A stretch of DNA of 64,000 nucleotides from Rheinheimera hassiensis (GCF_022436675.1 NZ_JAKUJZ010000002.1:455071-519070); one strand, 5' to 3'. Numbered from the stretch's first letter, positions 35,538 to 45,678 are shown. A program made the numbers and translations. Notes: generated by a model not told the origin, from the letters alone.

Positions 35538-36533
35538 TAACTGATGTGGCAGGATATGAACCAGTTTGTCAGGTTGTTTACCTTCAATTAAATCAATTAA
35601 TAGGGTAGCGCAGAGTTTGCCTATTTCGGTTAAAGGCTGCGCAACGGTAGTTAAAGGTGGCGCGCAGTACTGCGACAATGCAATGCCATCAACGCCGATA
35701 ACAGAGACATCCTCAGGTACCCTGTACCCCAGTTCCCGTAGTGCATGCAAAGCGCCGATAGCAATTTGATCACCAAAACAAAAAAAAGCGGTAGGTCGAT
35801 CTTTTTGTTGCAGAATGGCTTTGACGCCGGCTACTCCGGATTCACAGGAGTAGTCGCCCTGGTACAGTAACTTCTCGTCAATACTCACCTTTGCCTGCGC
35901 CAGTGCTTTTCTGAAGCCTGTTTCGCGCTGGCGGCTGCTTAAAATATGCGACGTTCCTGTGATCACTGCTATACGACGATGACCAAAAGCTAACAGATGC
36001 TCAGCTGCATCTTTGCCTATTGCCACATTATCGACCCCCACTTTAGGGATACCTTCTAAATCGCAAAATTCTGACGCATTCACTATAGGAGGTAATTGCT
36101 CGTGCAGGGGCTGGGTTGGGTCTACATCAAATGGGATACGCTGTGAATTGGTAATAATGCCGTCTACTTGCCGCGTTTTAACCATTTCGGCAAAAGAGCG
36201 CTCCAACGCGGGGTCGTCCTGTGTATCTTTCAGGATGACAGAATAGCCTCTGGCCAGGGAAATTTGCTCAATAGTGCGCACTATAGGAGAAAAGTACGGG
36301 TTGGTAATGTCGGGCAACATAATGGCAATATTGCGTGACCGCCCCTGACGCAAACTGGCTGCCAGACGGTTGGGGATATACCCCATATCCTCGACTACTT
36401 TCATCACCAGATTACGGGTTTTCTCCGACACCCGATCAGGGTTATTCAATGTGCGGGACACTGTCGCCATGCTGACGCCGGCCTTTTTTGCAATGTCCCC
36501 CATCGCCAAATGCTTAAACTGATTTTGCGCCAT
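35499..36533 (-). CDS. LacI-family regulator of the glucan-utilisation operon
   Basis: 344 residues. The helix-turn-helix is MGDIAKKAGVSMATVSRTLN, followed by a hinge with LAASLRQGRS and a sugar-binding effector domain (IAIMLPDITNPYFSPIVRTI; SVIGVDGIALSQYCAPPLTT). It is divergent from the TonB receptor/GH144/GH3/symporter operon. A perfect palindrome with the LacI-type central CG lies before that operon, and an imperfect copy lies 114 bp before this gene. It is therefore the likely local repressor, released by a glucan-derived sugar. Confidence 0.93.
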   Translation of the reverse strand: MAQNQFKHLAMGDIAKKAGVSMATVSRTLNNPDRVSEKTRNLVMKVVEDMGYIPNRLAASLRQGRSRNIAIMLPDITNPYFSPIVRTIEQISLARGYSVILKDTQDDPALERSFAEMVKTRQVDGIITNSQRIPFDVDPTQPLHEQLPPIVNASEFCDLEGIPKVGVDNVAIGKDAAEHLLAFGHRRIAVITGTSHILSSRQRETGFRKALAQAKVSIDEKLLYQGDYSCESGVAGVKAILQQKDRPTAFFCFGDQIAIGALHALRELGYRVPEDVSVIGVDGIALSQYCAPPLTTVAQPLTEIGKLCATLLIDLIEGKQPDKLVHILPHQLLIRASTGPAPKR

Positions 36534-36646
36534 ATAGTAACAACCCCTTGGTCATATTAGCTGCGTTAATGATATGCAGCGCGACAGCCTTACGTAGAGC
36601 TTACTTAACCGGATGACCATTGTAACTCTATAATACTTTACTTGTT

Positions 36647-36660
36647 GGAAATCGTTTTCC
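36647..36660. promoter_or_regulatory. Imperfect LacI-type operator upstream of the regulator
   Basis: GGAAATCGTTTTCC matches the palindrome at 37042-37061 (GGAAATCGATTTCC) at 13 of 14 core positions. Its position 114 bp before the lacI start fits autoregulation or DNA looping to the second site about 395 bp away. Confidence 0.65.
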
Positions 36661-36930
36661 TAAGTTACTGCTAAAGTAGCCTTAAAGTGACAAGATAACC
36701 TAGTTAATGCCTAAAAATCTCTCTTTTTCGATAAGTTTTAGCCAGGAAAATTTCACTCACTGCGATGTAGAGTTTCGGGTAAAACTAATTGAGTAGTTGT
36801 TCTCGCCGCACAGATTAGCTGTTTTAAATAACAAAAAACTATTTTTTTACTGAAAATAAAACCGGAGCATAATGCATTAGTGTGATGTTTTTAATAGTTT
36901 TTATATGAATTAAACTTGGATTTTTCAGGC

Positions 36931-36959
36931 TTGACACTTTGGAAGCAAGGCGTTATTTT
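36931..36959 (+). promoter_or_regulatory. Sigma70-type promoter of the glucan operon
   Basis: TTGACA (36931-36936), a 17-bp spacer and TATTTT (36954-36959) predict a start near 36966, giving a leader of about 160 nt before the TonB-receptor ATG. The region 36534-37124 is otherwise AT-rich and holds no gene besides the two operator-like sites. Confidence 0.7.
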
Positions 36960-37041
36960 CTAAATAATAAAAATATTGCTGGTTGCTGAAAGCCATCGAA
37001 AGATCGTCAAAATGTCCGTTAAGGATATTTTTTTAGCACCA

Positions 37042-37061
37042 AATGGAAATCGATTTCCATT
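37042..37061. promoter_or_regulatory. Perfect 20-bp palindromic operator
   Basis: AATGGAAATCGATTTCCATT is a perfect palindrome with the central CG typical of LacI-family operators. It lies about 75 bp downstream of the predicted transcription start and 64 bp before the receptor ATG, so bound repressor could act as a roadblock or loop with the site at 36647. Confidence 0.8.
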
Positions 37062-37124
37062 GCGAAATAAATATAACTAAAGCAGTAGCGGGCGCGCAAA
37101 TACGCAATTAACAGGGATAAGACA

Positions 37125-40052
37125 ATGAAAAATAAAACACACTGGTTCCGGCGTAATGCGCTGTCTTTTGCTGTTGCCAGCACTTTACTTGGCGGCGTGG
37201 TACCTGCAGCTTTTGGGCAAATCGAAGGTGCTACTATCGCGGGTAAAGTGATCCAGCAACAAACAGAGCGTAAAGCGGGCGGCGTTACTGTTACAGCAAC
37301 GGATCAGGAACGGGGTTACAGCAAAACAACGCAAACCCGCGATGATGGCTCATATATTTTTGTTGGCCTCAAACCGGGTATTTATCTGATTAAAGTCGGT
37401 GATAATGCTACCGAGCCGGTAGCGTTACGAATTGGGCAAAGAGCTACGGTTGATGTCACATTAGAAGCACCCAGCGCTGACAATATCGAACGTATAGCTG
37501 TCAGTGGCGTGCGTATTGAAAGTTTTTCCGGCGGTGAGGTAGGTACCAACATTACGCCTGAGATGATTGCCCGTCTGCCACAAAACAACAGAAACTTCTT
37601 ATCTTTTGCCGATCTCGCGCCTGGTGTGCAACTTAATACGGATAGTCAGGGTAACGTTAGTATCCGCGGTGGTGCCCAGCATCAGCGGGCCGTTAACGTT
37701 TTTCTGGACGGTGTCAGTCAAAAAGACTATGTCCTCAAAGGTGGTGTTACAGGGCAAGACTCCAGCCGTGGCAATCCTTTCCCGCAAAATGCTATTGGTG
37801 AGTACAAAGTTATTACCCAGAACTACAAAGCCGAGTTTGATCAGGTTGGCAGTGTTGCGATTACTGCTGTCACCCGCTCTGGTACCAATGAGTTTGAAGG
37901 CGATTTGTTTGTTGATTATACCGATGAAGACTTGCGTCAGGCTGAGCCAAACGAGAAAGACGGCAAAGCTGAATCTTTGACCCGCCATGCAGGTATGTTG
38001 CTGGCAGGCCCTATCCTGAAAGATAAACTGCATTTTCTGGTGTCTTATGAGCGCAAAGAAATTCAGGAGCCTATTGATATTCCGGGTGGTGCCGGTGTTG
38101 ACCTGGTGACTTTGCCAGCAGATCTGCAGGCATTACTGGGTCGGGAGACATCTGGTTTTGATGAAGATTTATTCTTCGGTAAACTGGACTGGGCTATCAA
38201 CGACGACCATTCACTGGAAGCTTCAGTGAAATTACGGGACGAAAGCGACGTTGCTGATTTTGGTGGCGCCAATACCTTAAGTTATGGTGTAAACCGCGAA
38301 GTAAAAGACCACAGATACAATCTTAAACATATGTATTACATGGACCGTGGTCAAAATGAATTTCGTCTGACTTATGAAGATGCCAGTTGGAATCCGATGC
38401 CTTACACAGATGGCCCAGGGATTGTGCTGCAAACAGCCTCGCGTCAATCGATTTTAAATATGGGCGGTGGCCGCAACTTTCAGGATAAAGGCCAAAAAGG
38501 CTGGGCGGTGCAAAATGACTTCACCTTGCTGGATATTGAATGGCAAGGCAATCATGTAATTAAAGCGGGGGTTAAATACAAAGAAATTACCCTCAATACT
38601 CTGCAACAGCAACCTTATAACCCACAGTATTTCTACAATGTAGAAATAAATGGCGAGGGCACTTTTGCTATTGAACAGCCCTATATGGTGGAGTGGGGAG
38701 TACCTGCAACCGCTTCCGTAGGTGGCAGTGTAAAATCCAAAAATACCCAGCTGGGCTTTTTTATTCAGGACGACTGGGAGGTGACAGACCGACTCACGCT
38801 GAACCCCGGTATACGCTGGGACTATGAAGAAACACCCAGCTATAAAAATTATCAGACGCCAACAGAACTGGTAACGGCATTGCGCGGCTGGTCGAATCTG
38901 GATAATGCCAACTACAACATTGAAGACTATATAAGTACCGGCAACGAGCGCAGTTATTTTAAAGGCGCGTGGCAACCAAGGTTTGGCTTTAGCTATGTGG
39001 TAGATGATAGCCGCAGCCATACTATATTTGGTGGCTATGGCCGTTCTTATGACCGCCAGCAATTTGACTTTATTCAGTTGGAGCAAAGCAAAGGCTCTTT
39101 TGCTCAGGTCAGTTATCTGTTCAACGGTGACGCAGCTAATCTATGTAACCCAACAGCAACCAACTGTACCGACTGGGATCCGGCTTATTTAACCCAGCCT
39201 GGGCTGGATAGTTTGCTATCCAGCATTGATGTCAAAGGCGAGCGTTTTCTGCTGCACAATGACCTGAAAACCCCTTATTCTGACCAGTTCAGTGTCGGTT
39301 TGCGCAGCAATTGGGCAGAGTGGAACACTGAAATAAGCATCGCTCATACCGAATCGAAAGATGGCTTTAACTGGCTGCTGGGCAATAGAAGGCCTGATGG
39401 CCAGTTTCTGGAAGATGGTACCACCTGGGGCCAACCATGGGCGTTTGGCGTACCAGGTTGGGGCAATGTAATACTGTCAGCTAATGATGGTCAGACCCGC
39501 ATTAACAACGTTTTTGTCAAAATTGATCGACCACACCGGGACAACTGGGGAGTTAACCTGGCTTACACTTTCAGCGATGCAGAGGAAAACCGGGTATTTA
39601 GTGAGGTTTTCGCACTGGACTATGAAAGTGTATCTGACTACGGCTGGAAAAAATCTGTCGGCGTGCCTGAGCACCGTGTGGTGGTGTCAGGTAGTTACGA
39701 TTTGCCATGGGACATGTTTGTTGCTTTTAAATATACCTGGGCATCGAAAACAACCTATGAATATCTGGACTGCAGACTAGGTGGCACCGCTTGTTTCTTT
39801 GACCGTACAGATCCCGCCCAAAGCAAGTACCAGCGTTTTGACCTGTCATTAAGTAAAGAGTTTGGTAGCAGCTATCTGGTCAATGGCTCTAAGTTTCGTA
39901 TTCGTTTTGATATCCAGAATCTGTTTAACCAGAACAACTACAGCAACTTCAATTTAAATCCGGATTCTGCAGAGTTTGCTATGCCCAATGCTTTTAGCGC
40001 AACGAATGGTGGCAAGCGTCAGTTGAAACTCTCTGCTGGTTGGAGCTTCTAG
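37125..40052 (+). CDS. TonB-dependent outer-membrane receptor with carboxypeptidase-like N-domain
   Basis: 975 residues. After a signal peptide (ending about VPAAFGQ) comes a CarboxypepD_reg-like domain (ATIAGKVIQQQTERKAGGVT, about 35-115). A possible TonB box follows (ERIAVSGV), then the plug (NNRNFLSFADLAPGV; SIRGGAQHQRAVNVFLDG) and a 22-strand barrel ending in the outer-membrane signature LKLSAGWSF. Receptors of this Oar-like type take up oligosaccharides using TonB energy. It is the first gene of the operon, so it probably imports beta-glucan fragments. Confidence 0.92.
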   Translation: MKNKTHWFRRNALSFAVASTLLGGVVPAAFGQIEGATIAGKVIQQQTERKAGGVTVTATDQERGYSKTTQTRDDGSYIFVGLKPGIYLIKVGDNATEPVALRIGQRATVDVTLEAPSADNIERIAVSGVRIESFSGGEVGTNITPEMIARLPQNNRNFLSFADLAPGVQLNTDSQGNVSIRGGAQHQRAVNVFLDGVSQKDYVLKGGVTGQDSSRGNPFPQNAIGEYKVITQNYKAEFDQVGSVAITAVTRSGTNEFEGDLFVDYTDEDLRQAEPNEKDGKAESLTRHAGMLLAGPILKDKLHFLVSYERKEIQEPIDIPGGAGVDLVTLPADLQALLGRETSGFDEDLFFGKLDWAINDDHSLEASVKLRDESDVADFGGANTLSYGVNREVKDHRYNLKHMYYMDRGQNEFRLTYEDASWNPMPYTDGPGIVLQTASRQSILNMGGGRNFQDKGQKGWAVQNDFTLLDIEWQGNHVIKAGVKYKEITLNTLQQQPYNPQYFYNVEINGEGTFAIEQPYMVEWGVPATASVGGSVKSKNTQLGFFIQDDWEVTDRLTLNPGIRWDYEETPSYKNYQTPTELVTALRGWSNLDNANYNIEDYISTGNERSYFKGAWQPRFGFSYVVDDSRSHTIFGGYGRSYDRQQFDFIQLEQSKGSFAQVSYLFNGDAANLCNPTATNCTDWDPAYLTQPGLDSLLSSIDVKGERFLLHNDLKTPYSDQFSVGLRSNWAEWNTEISIAHTESKDGFNWLLGNRRPDGQFLEDGTTWGQPWAFGVPGWGNVILSANDGQTRINNVFVKIDRPHRDNWGVNLAYTFSDAEENRVFSEVFALDYESVSDYGWKKSVGVPEHRVVVSGSYDLPWDMFVAFKYTWASKTTYEYLDCRLGGTACFFDRTDPAQSKYQRFDLSLSKEFGSSYLVNGSKFRIRFDIQNLFNQNNYSNFNLNPDSAEFAMPNAFSATNGGKRQLKLSAGWSF

Positions 40053-40114
40053 TATCTGGTTGATCATTGTGCCTGTTTTTCAGGCACAGTATTTGGGTTG
40101 TGATGGAGAATTTA

Positions 40115-41722
40115 ATGTTGTTAGCAAAGTTATTAAATAAGCTGCTGTTAAGCTCGGCGGTATTGCTGGTCAGTGCCTGCTGCTGGGCCTCAGGCTTCAC
40201 GGTAACAGGTTACGATCGGCATGTTGAACTGCAATGTACTGAGTTGTGTAAAGCTGATCAGACGTACCCGCTGCAAGTGTCGGTAAATGGAGGTAGCTGG
40301 CAGAGCCGGGGCCAGCTGCAGGGCGAGTCTTTGGTAGATTTTACCGGTGATTTAGGTCGTAATCTGCAACTGCGTTATCAGTTGTTATCAGCCAACAAAA
40401 AAGACGTGCTGGCAGTTGCTGCTGCCAACACCAGGGACTTCTCAGATGACGAGTTGCTAGAGATGGTGCAACGCTATACTTTTCGTTATTTCTGGGAACA
40501 TGCCGACCCAACCACCGGTTGGGCAAAAGAGCGCATGCCCAATCCCAGAGACGGCGATATTGTTACCAGTGGTGGTACAGGCTTTGGTATAGCCGCACTT
40601 ATCACTGCGACAGAGCGGGGTTGGGTCAGTCGTGAAGCTGTGGTCGATCGCATGCTGAAAATTACTGCGGCCTCTGAGCAGCTCGAGCGTTTTAAGGGTA
40701 TGTGGGCACACTGGTACAACCCGGTTACGGGCAGCGTGCACAATTTCAGCGCCTACGATGATGGTGGTGACATTGTTGAATCTGCTTTTCTTGCCCAGGG
40801 ATTATTGACAGCCCGGCAGTATTTCAACAAAAACAACGCCAAAGAAAAGCAACTGCGCCAGGAAATCAGCGCACTCTGGCAAAGTATGGAATGGAGCTGG
40901 TACACCAAAGGCGAAAATATTCTGTACTGGCACTGGTCGAAGAATCATGGCTGGGCAATGAATCACCCTATTAAAGGTTACAACGAAGCATTGATAGTGT
41001 ATGTGTTGGCTGCGGCATCACCAACGCATCCGATCAGCGAGGCGCCGTATCACAAAGGTTGGGCGGCGGATACCGTTAAAACTTTTCGCAATGGCGAGGA
41101 TTACTATGGCATTAGCCTGCCGTTGGGGGATAAAAGCCAAAAGGGCGGCCCGCTATTTTTTGCTCACTACTCCTTTATGGGGCTTGACCCCCGTGGTTTG
41201 CAGGACAGATATGCCAACTATTGGCAGCAAAACCGGCGCCATACGCTGATTAACCGAGCCTATAGCATGGATAACCCATTTGGCTGGCAAGGTTATAGTG
41301 AGGATTTATGGGGACTGACGGCCGGCGACCATGTACCCGAGGGCTACAGTGCTCATGCGCCGGGAATGTACAGTGACAGAGGTACCATTGTACCAACAGG
41401 GGCGTTGTCCTCTATGCCTTATACCCCTGAGTATTCAATGCAGGTGCTGAAGAATCTGTATTATAACCATGGCAAATATATGTTTGGCCCGGTTGGTTTT
41501 TATGATTCGATAAACCTCAGCGCCAGCACAGATCCCGCCAAACAAGTTCGGCAAAATTATCTGGCTATTGACCAGGGCCCTATCGTTGGCATGATTGAAA
41601 ATTACCGTACCGCTCTGCTGTGGAACCACTTTATGCAAGACCCGGATGTACGTCGGGGCTTACACAAGCTTGGTTTTACTATCAATAGACAACCCATTCA
41701 ACCGCTTACCGCCACGCCTTAG
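40115..41722 (+). CDS. GH144-type glucanase (PF10091 'glycoamylase' family), probable endo-beta-1,2-glucanase
   Basis: About 535 residues from the ATG at 40115, which has GGAG six bases upstream; ATG 40103 is the alternative. The leader ends in LLVSAC, a possible lipobox. After a small beta domain (about 25-110) comes an (alpha/alpha)6 barrel with family motifs FRYFWEHADPTTGWAKER, SGGTGFGIAALITATERGW, YDDGGDIVESAFLAQGLL and NHPIKGYNEALIVYVLAAAS. Characterised members of this family hydrolyse beta-1,2-glucan to sophorose-type oligosaccharides. The following GH3 enzyme and the symporter agree with this. Exact specificity cannot be proven by eye. Confidence 0.86.
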   Translation: MLLAKLLNKLLLSSAVLLVSACCWASGFTVTGYDRHVELQCTELCKADQTYPLQVSVNGGSWQSRGQLQGESLVDFTGDLGRNLQLRYQLLSANKKDVLAVAAANTRDFSDDELLEMVQRYTFRYFWEHADPTTGWAKERMPNPRDGDIVTSGGTGFGIAALITATERGWVSREAVVDRMLKITAASEQLERFKGMWAHWYNPVTGSVHNFSAYDDGGDIVESAFLAQGLLTARQYFNKNNAKEKQLRQEISALWQSMEWSWYTKGENILYWHWSKNHGWAMNHPIKGYNEALIVYVLAAASPTHPISEAPYHKGWAADTVKTFRNGEDYYGISLPLGDKSQKGGPLFFAHYSFMGLDPRGLQDRYANYWQQNRRHTLINRAYSMDNPFGWQGYSEDLWGLTAGDHVPEGYSAHAPGMYSDRGTIVPTGALSSMPYTPEYSMQVLKNLYYNHGKYMFGPVGFYDSINLSASTDPAKQVRQNYLAIDQGPIVGMIENYRTALLWNHFMQDPDVRRGLHKLGFTINRQPIQPLTATP

Positions 41723-41747
41723 AGCAGTTAGGTTATAGGAAACAGAC

Positions 41748-44105
41748 ATGACATTTATAAAGTACTCAAAAATAGCTTGTGCCGTGGCGTTCGCCTGCAC
41801 CCTTGGTGCCTGCAATCTTGCCGCTGTATCAGATACAACAACAGATGCCCGTCAAGCCCCGACTGTAAGTGCTGATAAGCAGAACCCGGCCATGGATCAG
41901 TTTATCAATGAGCTGATGGCTAAAATGACAATTGAAGAAAAAGTCGGCCAGCTGAATTTACTTAGCAGCGACTGGGATAAAACCGGGCCCTCTATGTCCG
42001 CGGATTACCAACAGCAGATTAAGGCAGGTAAAGTAGGCTCAGTATTTAATGCCTATACCGCTGATTTTACCCGTACATTACAAAAAGTTGCAGTAGAACA
42101 AACCCGTTTAGGCATTCCATTGTTATTTGGTTATGACGTTATCCATGGTCACCGCACTATATTCCCGATTTCGCTGGGCGAAGCGGCATCATGGGACCCT
42201 GCAGCGGTAAAAACCAGCGCCAGAATTGCGGCAGCTGAAGCTTCAGCAGAAGGCTTGCACTGGACCTTTGCCCCTATGTTAGATATCAGCCGCGACCCTC
42301 GCTGGGGCCGGATCTCTGAAGGGTCAGGTGAAGATGTATTTCTAAGCTCAGTGCTGGCTAAAGCCAGAGTACTGGGTTTTCAAGGCGATGATCTGTACGC
42401 CACCGACACTCTGCTAGCCTGTGCCAAGCATTACGCCGCTTATGGTCAGTCTCAGGCCGGGCGGGACTATCATTCCACTGATATGTCGGAGCGCGAGCTG
42501 TGGGAAACCTATCTGCCACCGTTTAAAGCCACTGTGGATGCCGGTGTTGGCAGTTTTATGACAGCGTTTAATGATTTAAATGGCGTACCGGCCACAGCCA
42601 ACAACTACCTGATACAGGATATTCTGAAACAGCGCTGGGGTTTTGATGGCTTTGTAGTAACGGATTACACCTCAATCAATGAGCTGGTGCCTCATGGTTT
42701 GGCTGAAGACTTATCCCACGCCGCTCAGTTGGCTATCAATGCTGGCGTGGATATGGATATGCAGGGGTCGGTGTACAGTGATTATCTGCCTGAATTACTG
42801 AGTCAGGGTAAAGTTACTGAGCAGCAAATTGATCAGGCTGTGCGACGTATTTTGCAGATGAAGTATAAGCTGGGGTTATTTGAAGACCCGTACCGGTACT
42901 CAGATAATACGCGTCAGCAGCAACAAGTTTACAAGGCTGAGTATTTGGAAGCTGCCCGTGATGTGGCACGTAAGTCTTTTGTACTGTTAAAAAATGACAA
43001 CAAGGTACTGCCGCTTAATGCCGGTCAGTCCATTGCGTTAATAGGCCCGCTGGCCGACTCTAAAACCGATATGATTGGTTCGTGGTCTGCAGCAGGCGAC
43101 CGTTACACTAAACCTGTGACGCTACGCGAAGGCTTGCAGCAACGCTTAGGGGCTGATGCAAAAATCTATTATGCCAAGGGTGCAGGTTATGAATTCAATG
43201 ATACCGACCAGTCTGGTTTTGCAAAAGCCATAGCGGCGGCGAAAAAAGCCGATGTTATTCTGCTGGCTATGGGGGAAAAGTGGGATATGACAGGTGAAGC
43301 GGCCAGCCGGGTTGAACTGGGTTTTCCCGGAACTCAGGAAGCGTTAATGCATGAGCTAAAAAAGCTGGGTAAGCCGATGGTGCTGGTGCTGATGAGCGGC
43401 CGCCCTATGACTATTAATTGGGCCAATGACAACCTTGATGGCATTTTGCATACCTGGTATGCCGGAACTCAGGGCGGGCATGCTATTGCTGATGTGTTGT
43501 ATGGCGACTATAACCCTTCGGGCAAACTGCCGGTGACCTTTCCGCGCCATGTCGGTCAAATTCCTATTTACTACAATATGAAAAGTACTGGCCGTCCATA
43601 TGAACCGGCGGGGCAGGAGCAAAAATACCGCTCACGCTATCTCGATTCGTCCAATTTACCGCTATATCCCTTTGGCTATGGCCTGAGTTATACCAGCTTT
43701 GCCTATTCTGCAGTAACTCTGAGTTCTGCGCAGCTAAGCCCTGAAGGTGAAATTACCGCCTCCGTTACCCTGACCAATACTGGCGATCGCGCTGGTGAAG
43801 AGGTAGTGCAGCTGTATATTCAGGACAAAACCGGCTCTGTCACCCGGCCTGTACGTGAACTAAAAGGCTTCGAAAAAGTGCAGCTGGGCGCAAAGGAAAG
43901 TAAAACTGTGCAGTTCAGTATCAAAGCAGCCGATTTGGCATTTTATGATCTGAACATGAATTACACGGCAGAAGCCGGTGAGTTTAATGTATTTATCGGT
44001 ACGGATTCCACCACTATTAATCAGGCCAGTTTTAGGCTTGCTGACACTGTAAAACTGCACTCTGCATTGGTACTGAAACAATCTCAGAGCAGGGTAACCC
44101 GATGA
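41748..44105 (+). CDS. GH3 beta-glucosidase (BglX-like) lipoprotein
   Basis: 785 residues with a lipoprotein signal ending FACTLGAC. The GH3 N-domain includes KHYAAYGQSQAGRDYHSTDM, and the catalytic nucleophile is D306 in FVVTDYTS. The GH3 C-domain follows (DVILLAMGEKWDMTGEAASR; DYNPSGKLPVTFP), and then a fibronectin III-like domain (LTNTGDRAGEEVVQLYIQD). It should release glucose from short beta-glucosides in the periplasm. Here the substrates are probably the sophoro-oligosaccharides made by the GH144 enzyme. AGGAAA precedes the ATG. The stop overlaps the symporter start (ATGA). Confidence 0.95.
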   Translation: MTFIKYSKIACAVAFACTLGACNLAAVSDTTTDARQAPTVSADKQNPAMDQFINELMAKMTIEEKVGQLNLLSSDWDKTGPSMSADYQQQIKAGKVGSVFNAYTADFTRTLQKVAVEQTRLGIPLLFGYDVIHGHRTIFPISLGEAASWDPAAVKTSARIAAAEASAEGLHWTFAPMLDISRDPRWGRISEGSGEDVFLSSVLAKARVLGFQGDDLYATDTLLACAKHYAAYGQSQAGRDYHSTDMSERELWETYLPPFKATVDAGVGSFMTAFNDLNGVPATANNYLIQDILKQRWGFDGFVVTDYTSINELVPHGLAEDLSHAAQLAINAGVDMDMQGSVYSDYLPELLSQGKVTEQQIDQAVRRILQMKYKLGLFEDPYRYSDNTRQQQQVYKAEYLEAARDVARKSFVLLKNDNKVLPLNAGQSIALIGPLADSKTDMIGSWSAAGDRYTKPVTLREGLQQRLGADAKIYYAKGAGYEFNDTDQSGFAKAIAAAKKADVILLAMGEKWDMTGEAASRVELGFPGTQEALMHELKKLGKPMVLVLMSGRPMTINWANDNLDGILHTWYAGTQGGHAIADVLYGDYNPSGKLPVTFPRHVGQIPIYYNMKSTGRPYEPAGQEQKYRSRYLDSSNLPLYPFGYGLSYTSFAYSAVTLSSAQLSPEGEITASVTLTNTGDRAGEEVVQLYIQDKTGSVTRPVRELKGFEKVQLGAKESKTVQFSIKAADLAFYDLNMNYTAEAGEFNVFIGTDSTTINQASFRLADTVKLHSALVLKQSQSRVTR

Positions 44106-45664
44106 ACTTATCTGCTTTAGATATCGCTATTTTTATTTGTTATGTCGTGGGTATTACTGCACTGGCATATTGGGTATCAAGAGAAAAAGCGGGTCATCAT
44201 AAAAATACCAACGATTACTTTCTGGCTGGCAATTCACTGCCGTGGTGGGCGATTGGCGCCTCTTTAATTGCCGCTAACATTTCTGCTGAACAAATCATTG
44301 GTATGACCGGTTCTGGTTACAAAATTGGTTTGGCCATTGCCTCTTACGAGTGGATGGCGGCATTGACGTTGATGGTGGTTGGCAAATACTTTTTACCGGT
44401 GTTTCTGCAAAAACAAATTTACACTATGCCGCAGTTTCTGGAGCAACGTTACGACCACCGGGTGCGTAAGATCATGGCGTTGTTTTGGCTAGGGGTTTAT
44501 GTATTTGTTAATCTGACGGCTGTGTTATGGCTTGGTGCTTTAGCGCTGAATACCATTACCGGCGTCAGCATGCAATGGAGCATGCTGTTTCTGGCTTTGT
44601 TTTCTATTATCTATTCGCTGTATGGCGGCTTAAAGGCTGTCGCGTTAACCGACGTAGTCCAGGTTGTTCTGCTGGTGTTTGGCGGCCTGATGTTGTCCTG
44701 GATAGCAATGGATCTGATAGGGCAGGGTCAGGGCATATTGGCAGGCTTTGAGCGGATGACCGCTGAATTGCCGGAAAAGTTTGACATGATACTCTCTGCA
44801 GATAATCCCTACTATGCCGATTTGCCCGGCTTGTCTGTATTGATTGGCGGTATGTGGATCATGAATTTGTCTTACTGGGGCTTTAACCAATACATTATTC
44901 AGCGTGCATTAGCGGCAAAAAACCTACGCGAAGCACAAAAAGGCATTGCTTTTGCTGCTTTTCTGAAGTTACTGATGCCGGTCATTGTAGTACTGCCGGG
45001 TATAGCGGCAGTACTACTGCTCCCCAATCTGGCTAAAGCTGATCAAGCTTATCCTTCACTAATGACCATGATGCCAGAGGGCTTAAAAGGGTTGATTTTT
45101 GCAGCGTTGATTGCAGCTGTGGTGTCATCGTTAGCTTCTATGTGTAACAGCGTGGCAACTATTTTTACCATGGACTTATACGCAAATAAGTACAAAGACA
45201 AAAGTCAGCAGCATTATGTACGGATAGGTCGTACGGTCAGCGTAGTCGCGTTGCTACTGGCAATGCTAACCGCTAGGCCATTACTGGGGCAGTTTGAACA
45301 AGCCTTTCAATATATTCAGGAATTCACGGGTTTCTTTACACCCGGTATCGTGGTGTTATTTTTGCTTGGCATGTTCTGGAAAAAAACGACCGCAACCGCA
45401 GGTCTGGTTGCTGCGCTGGGGTCGGCGGTATTCAGTTTACTATTGAAATTGCTTTGGCCGGCTTTGCCGTTTATGGACAGAGTGGGATTAGTTTTTCTGT
45501 TGTGCCTGGCAGCTGCAGTGGTAGTGTCGCTATGGCAACGTCAGGGTGTACAAGCAGATGCAGTCGAGTTGTCTGATGTAAACTTTAAAACTGCTCCTGA
45601 ATTCAACTGGTCTGCCGTAGCTGTGTTTTTAATTCTGGCAGCGTTGTATATCAGCTGGTGGTAA
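44102..45664 (+). CDS. Sodium:solute symporter (SSS family), probable sugar importer
   Basis: 520 residues, about 13-14 membrane helices of the LeuT-fold SSS family. Signatures: TNDYFLAGNSLPWWAIGASL, the Na+-site helix region SAEQIIGMTGSGYKIGL, SLYGGLKAVALTDVVQ and AAVVSSLASMCNSVATIFTMD. It resembles SglT-type sugar symporters. Being coupled by ATGA to the GH3 gene, it most likely imports the glucose or disaccharide released in the periplasm. Last gene of the operon. Confidence 0.93.
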   Translation: MNLSALDIAIFICYVVGITALAYWVSREKAGHHKNTNDYFLAGNSLPWWAIGASLIAANISAEQIIGMTGSGYKIGLAIASYEWMAALTLMVVGKYFLPVFLQKQIYTMPQFLEQRYDHRVRKIMALFWLGVYVFVNLTAVLWLGALALNTITGVSMQWSMLFLALFSIIYSLYGGLKAVALTDVVQVVLLVFGGLMLSWIAMDLIGQGQGILAGFERMTAELPEKFDMILSADNPYYADLPGLSVLIGGMWIMNLSYWGFNQYIIQRALAAKNLREAQKGIAFAAFLKLLMPVIVVLPGIAAVLLLPNLAKADQAYPSLMTMMPEGLKGLIFAALIAAVVSSLASMCNSVATIFTMDLYANKYKDKSQQHYVRIGRTVSVVALLLAMLTARPLLGQFEQAFQYIQEFTGFFTPGIVVLFLLGMFWKKTTATAGLVAALGSAVFSLLLKLLWPALPFMDRVGLVFLLCLAAAVVVSLWQRQGVQADAVELSDVNFKTAPEFNWSAVAVFLILAALYISWW

Positions 45665-45678
45665 CTGTAAAACACATA

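Noticed and set aside
38454..39086. 210-residue reverse-strand open frame inside the TonB receptor gene
   Set aside because: Shadow of the real receptor frame; no family resemblance.
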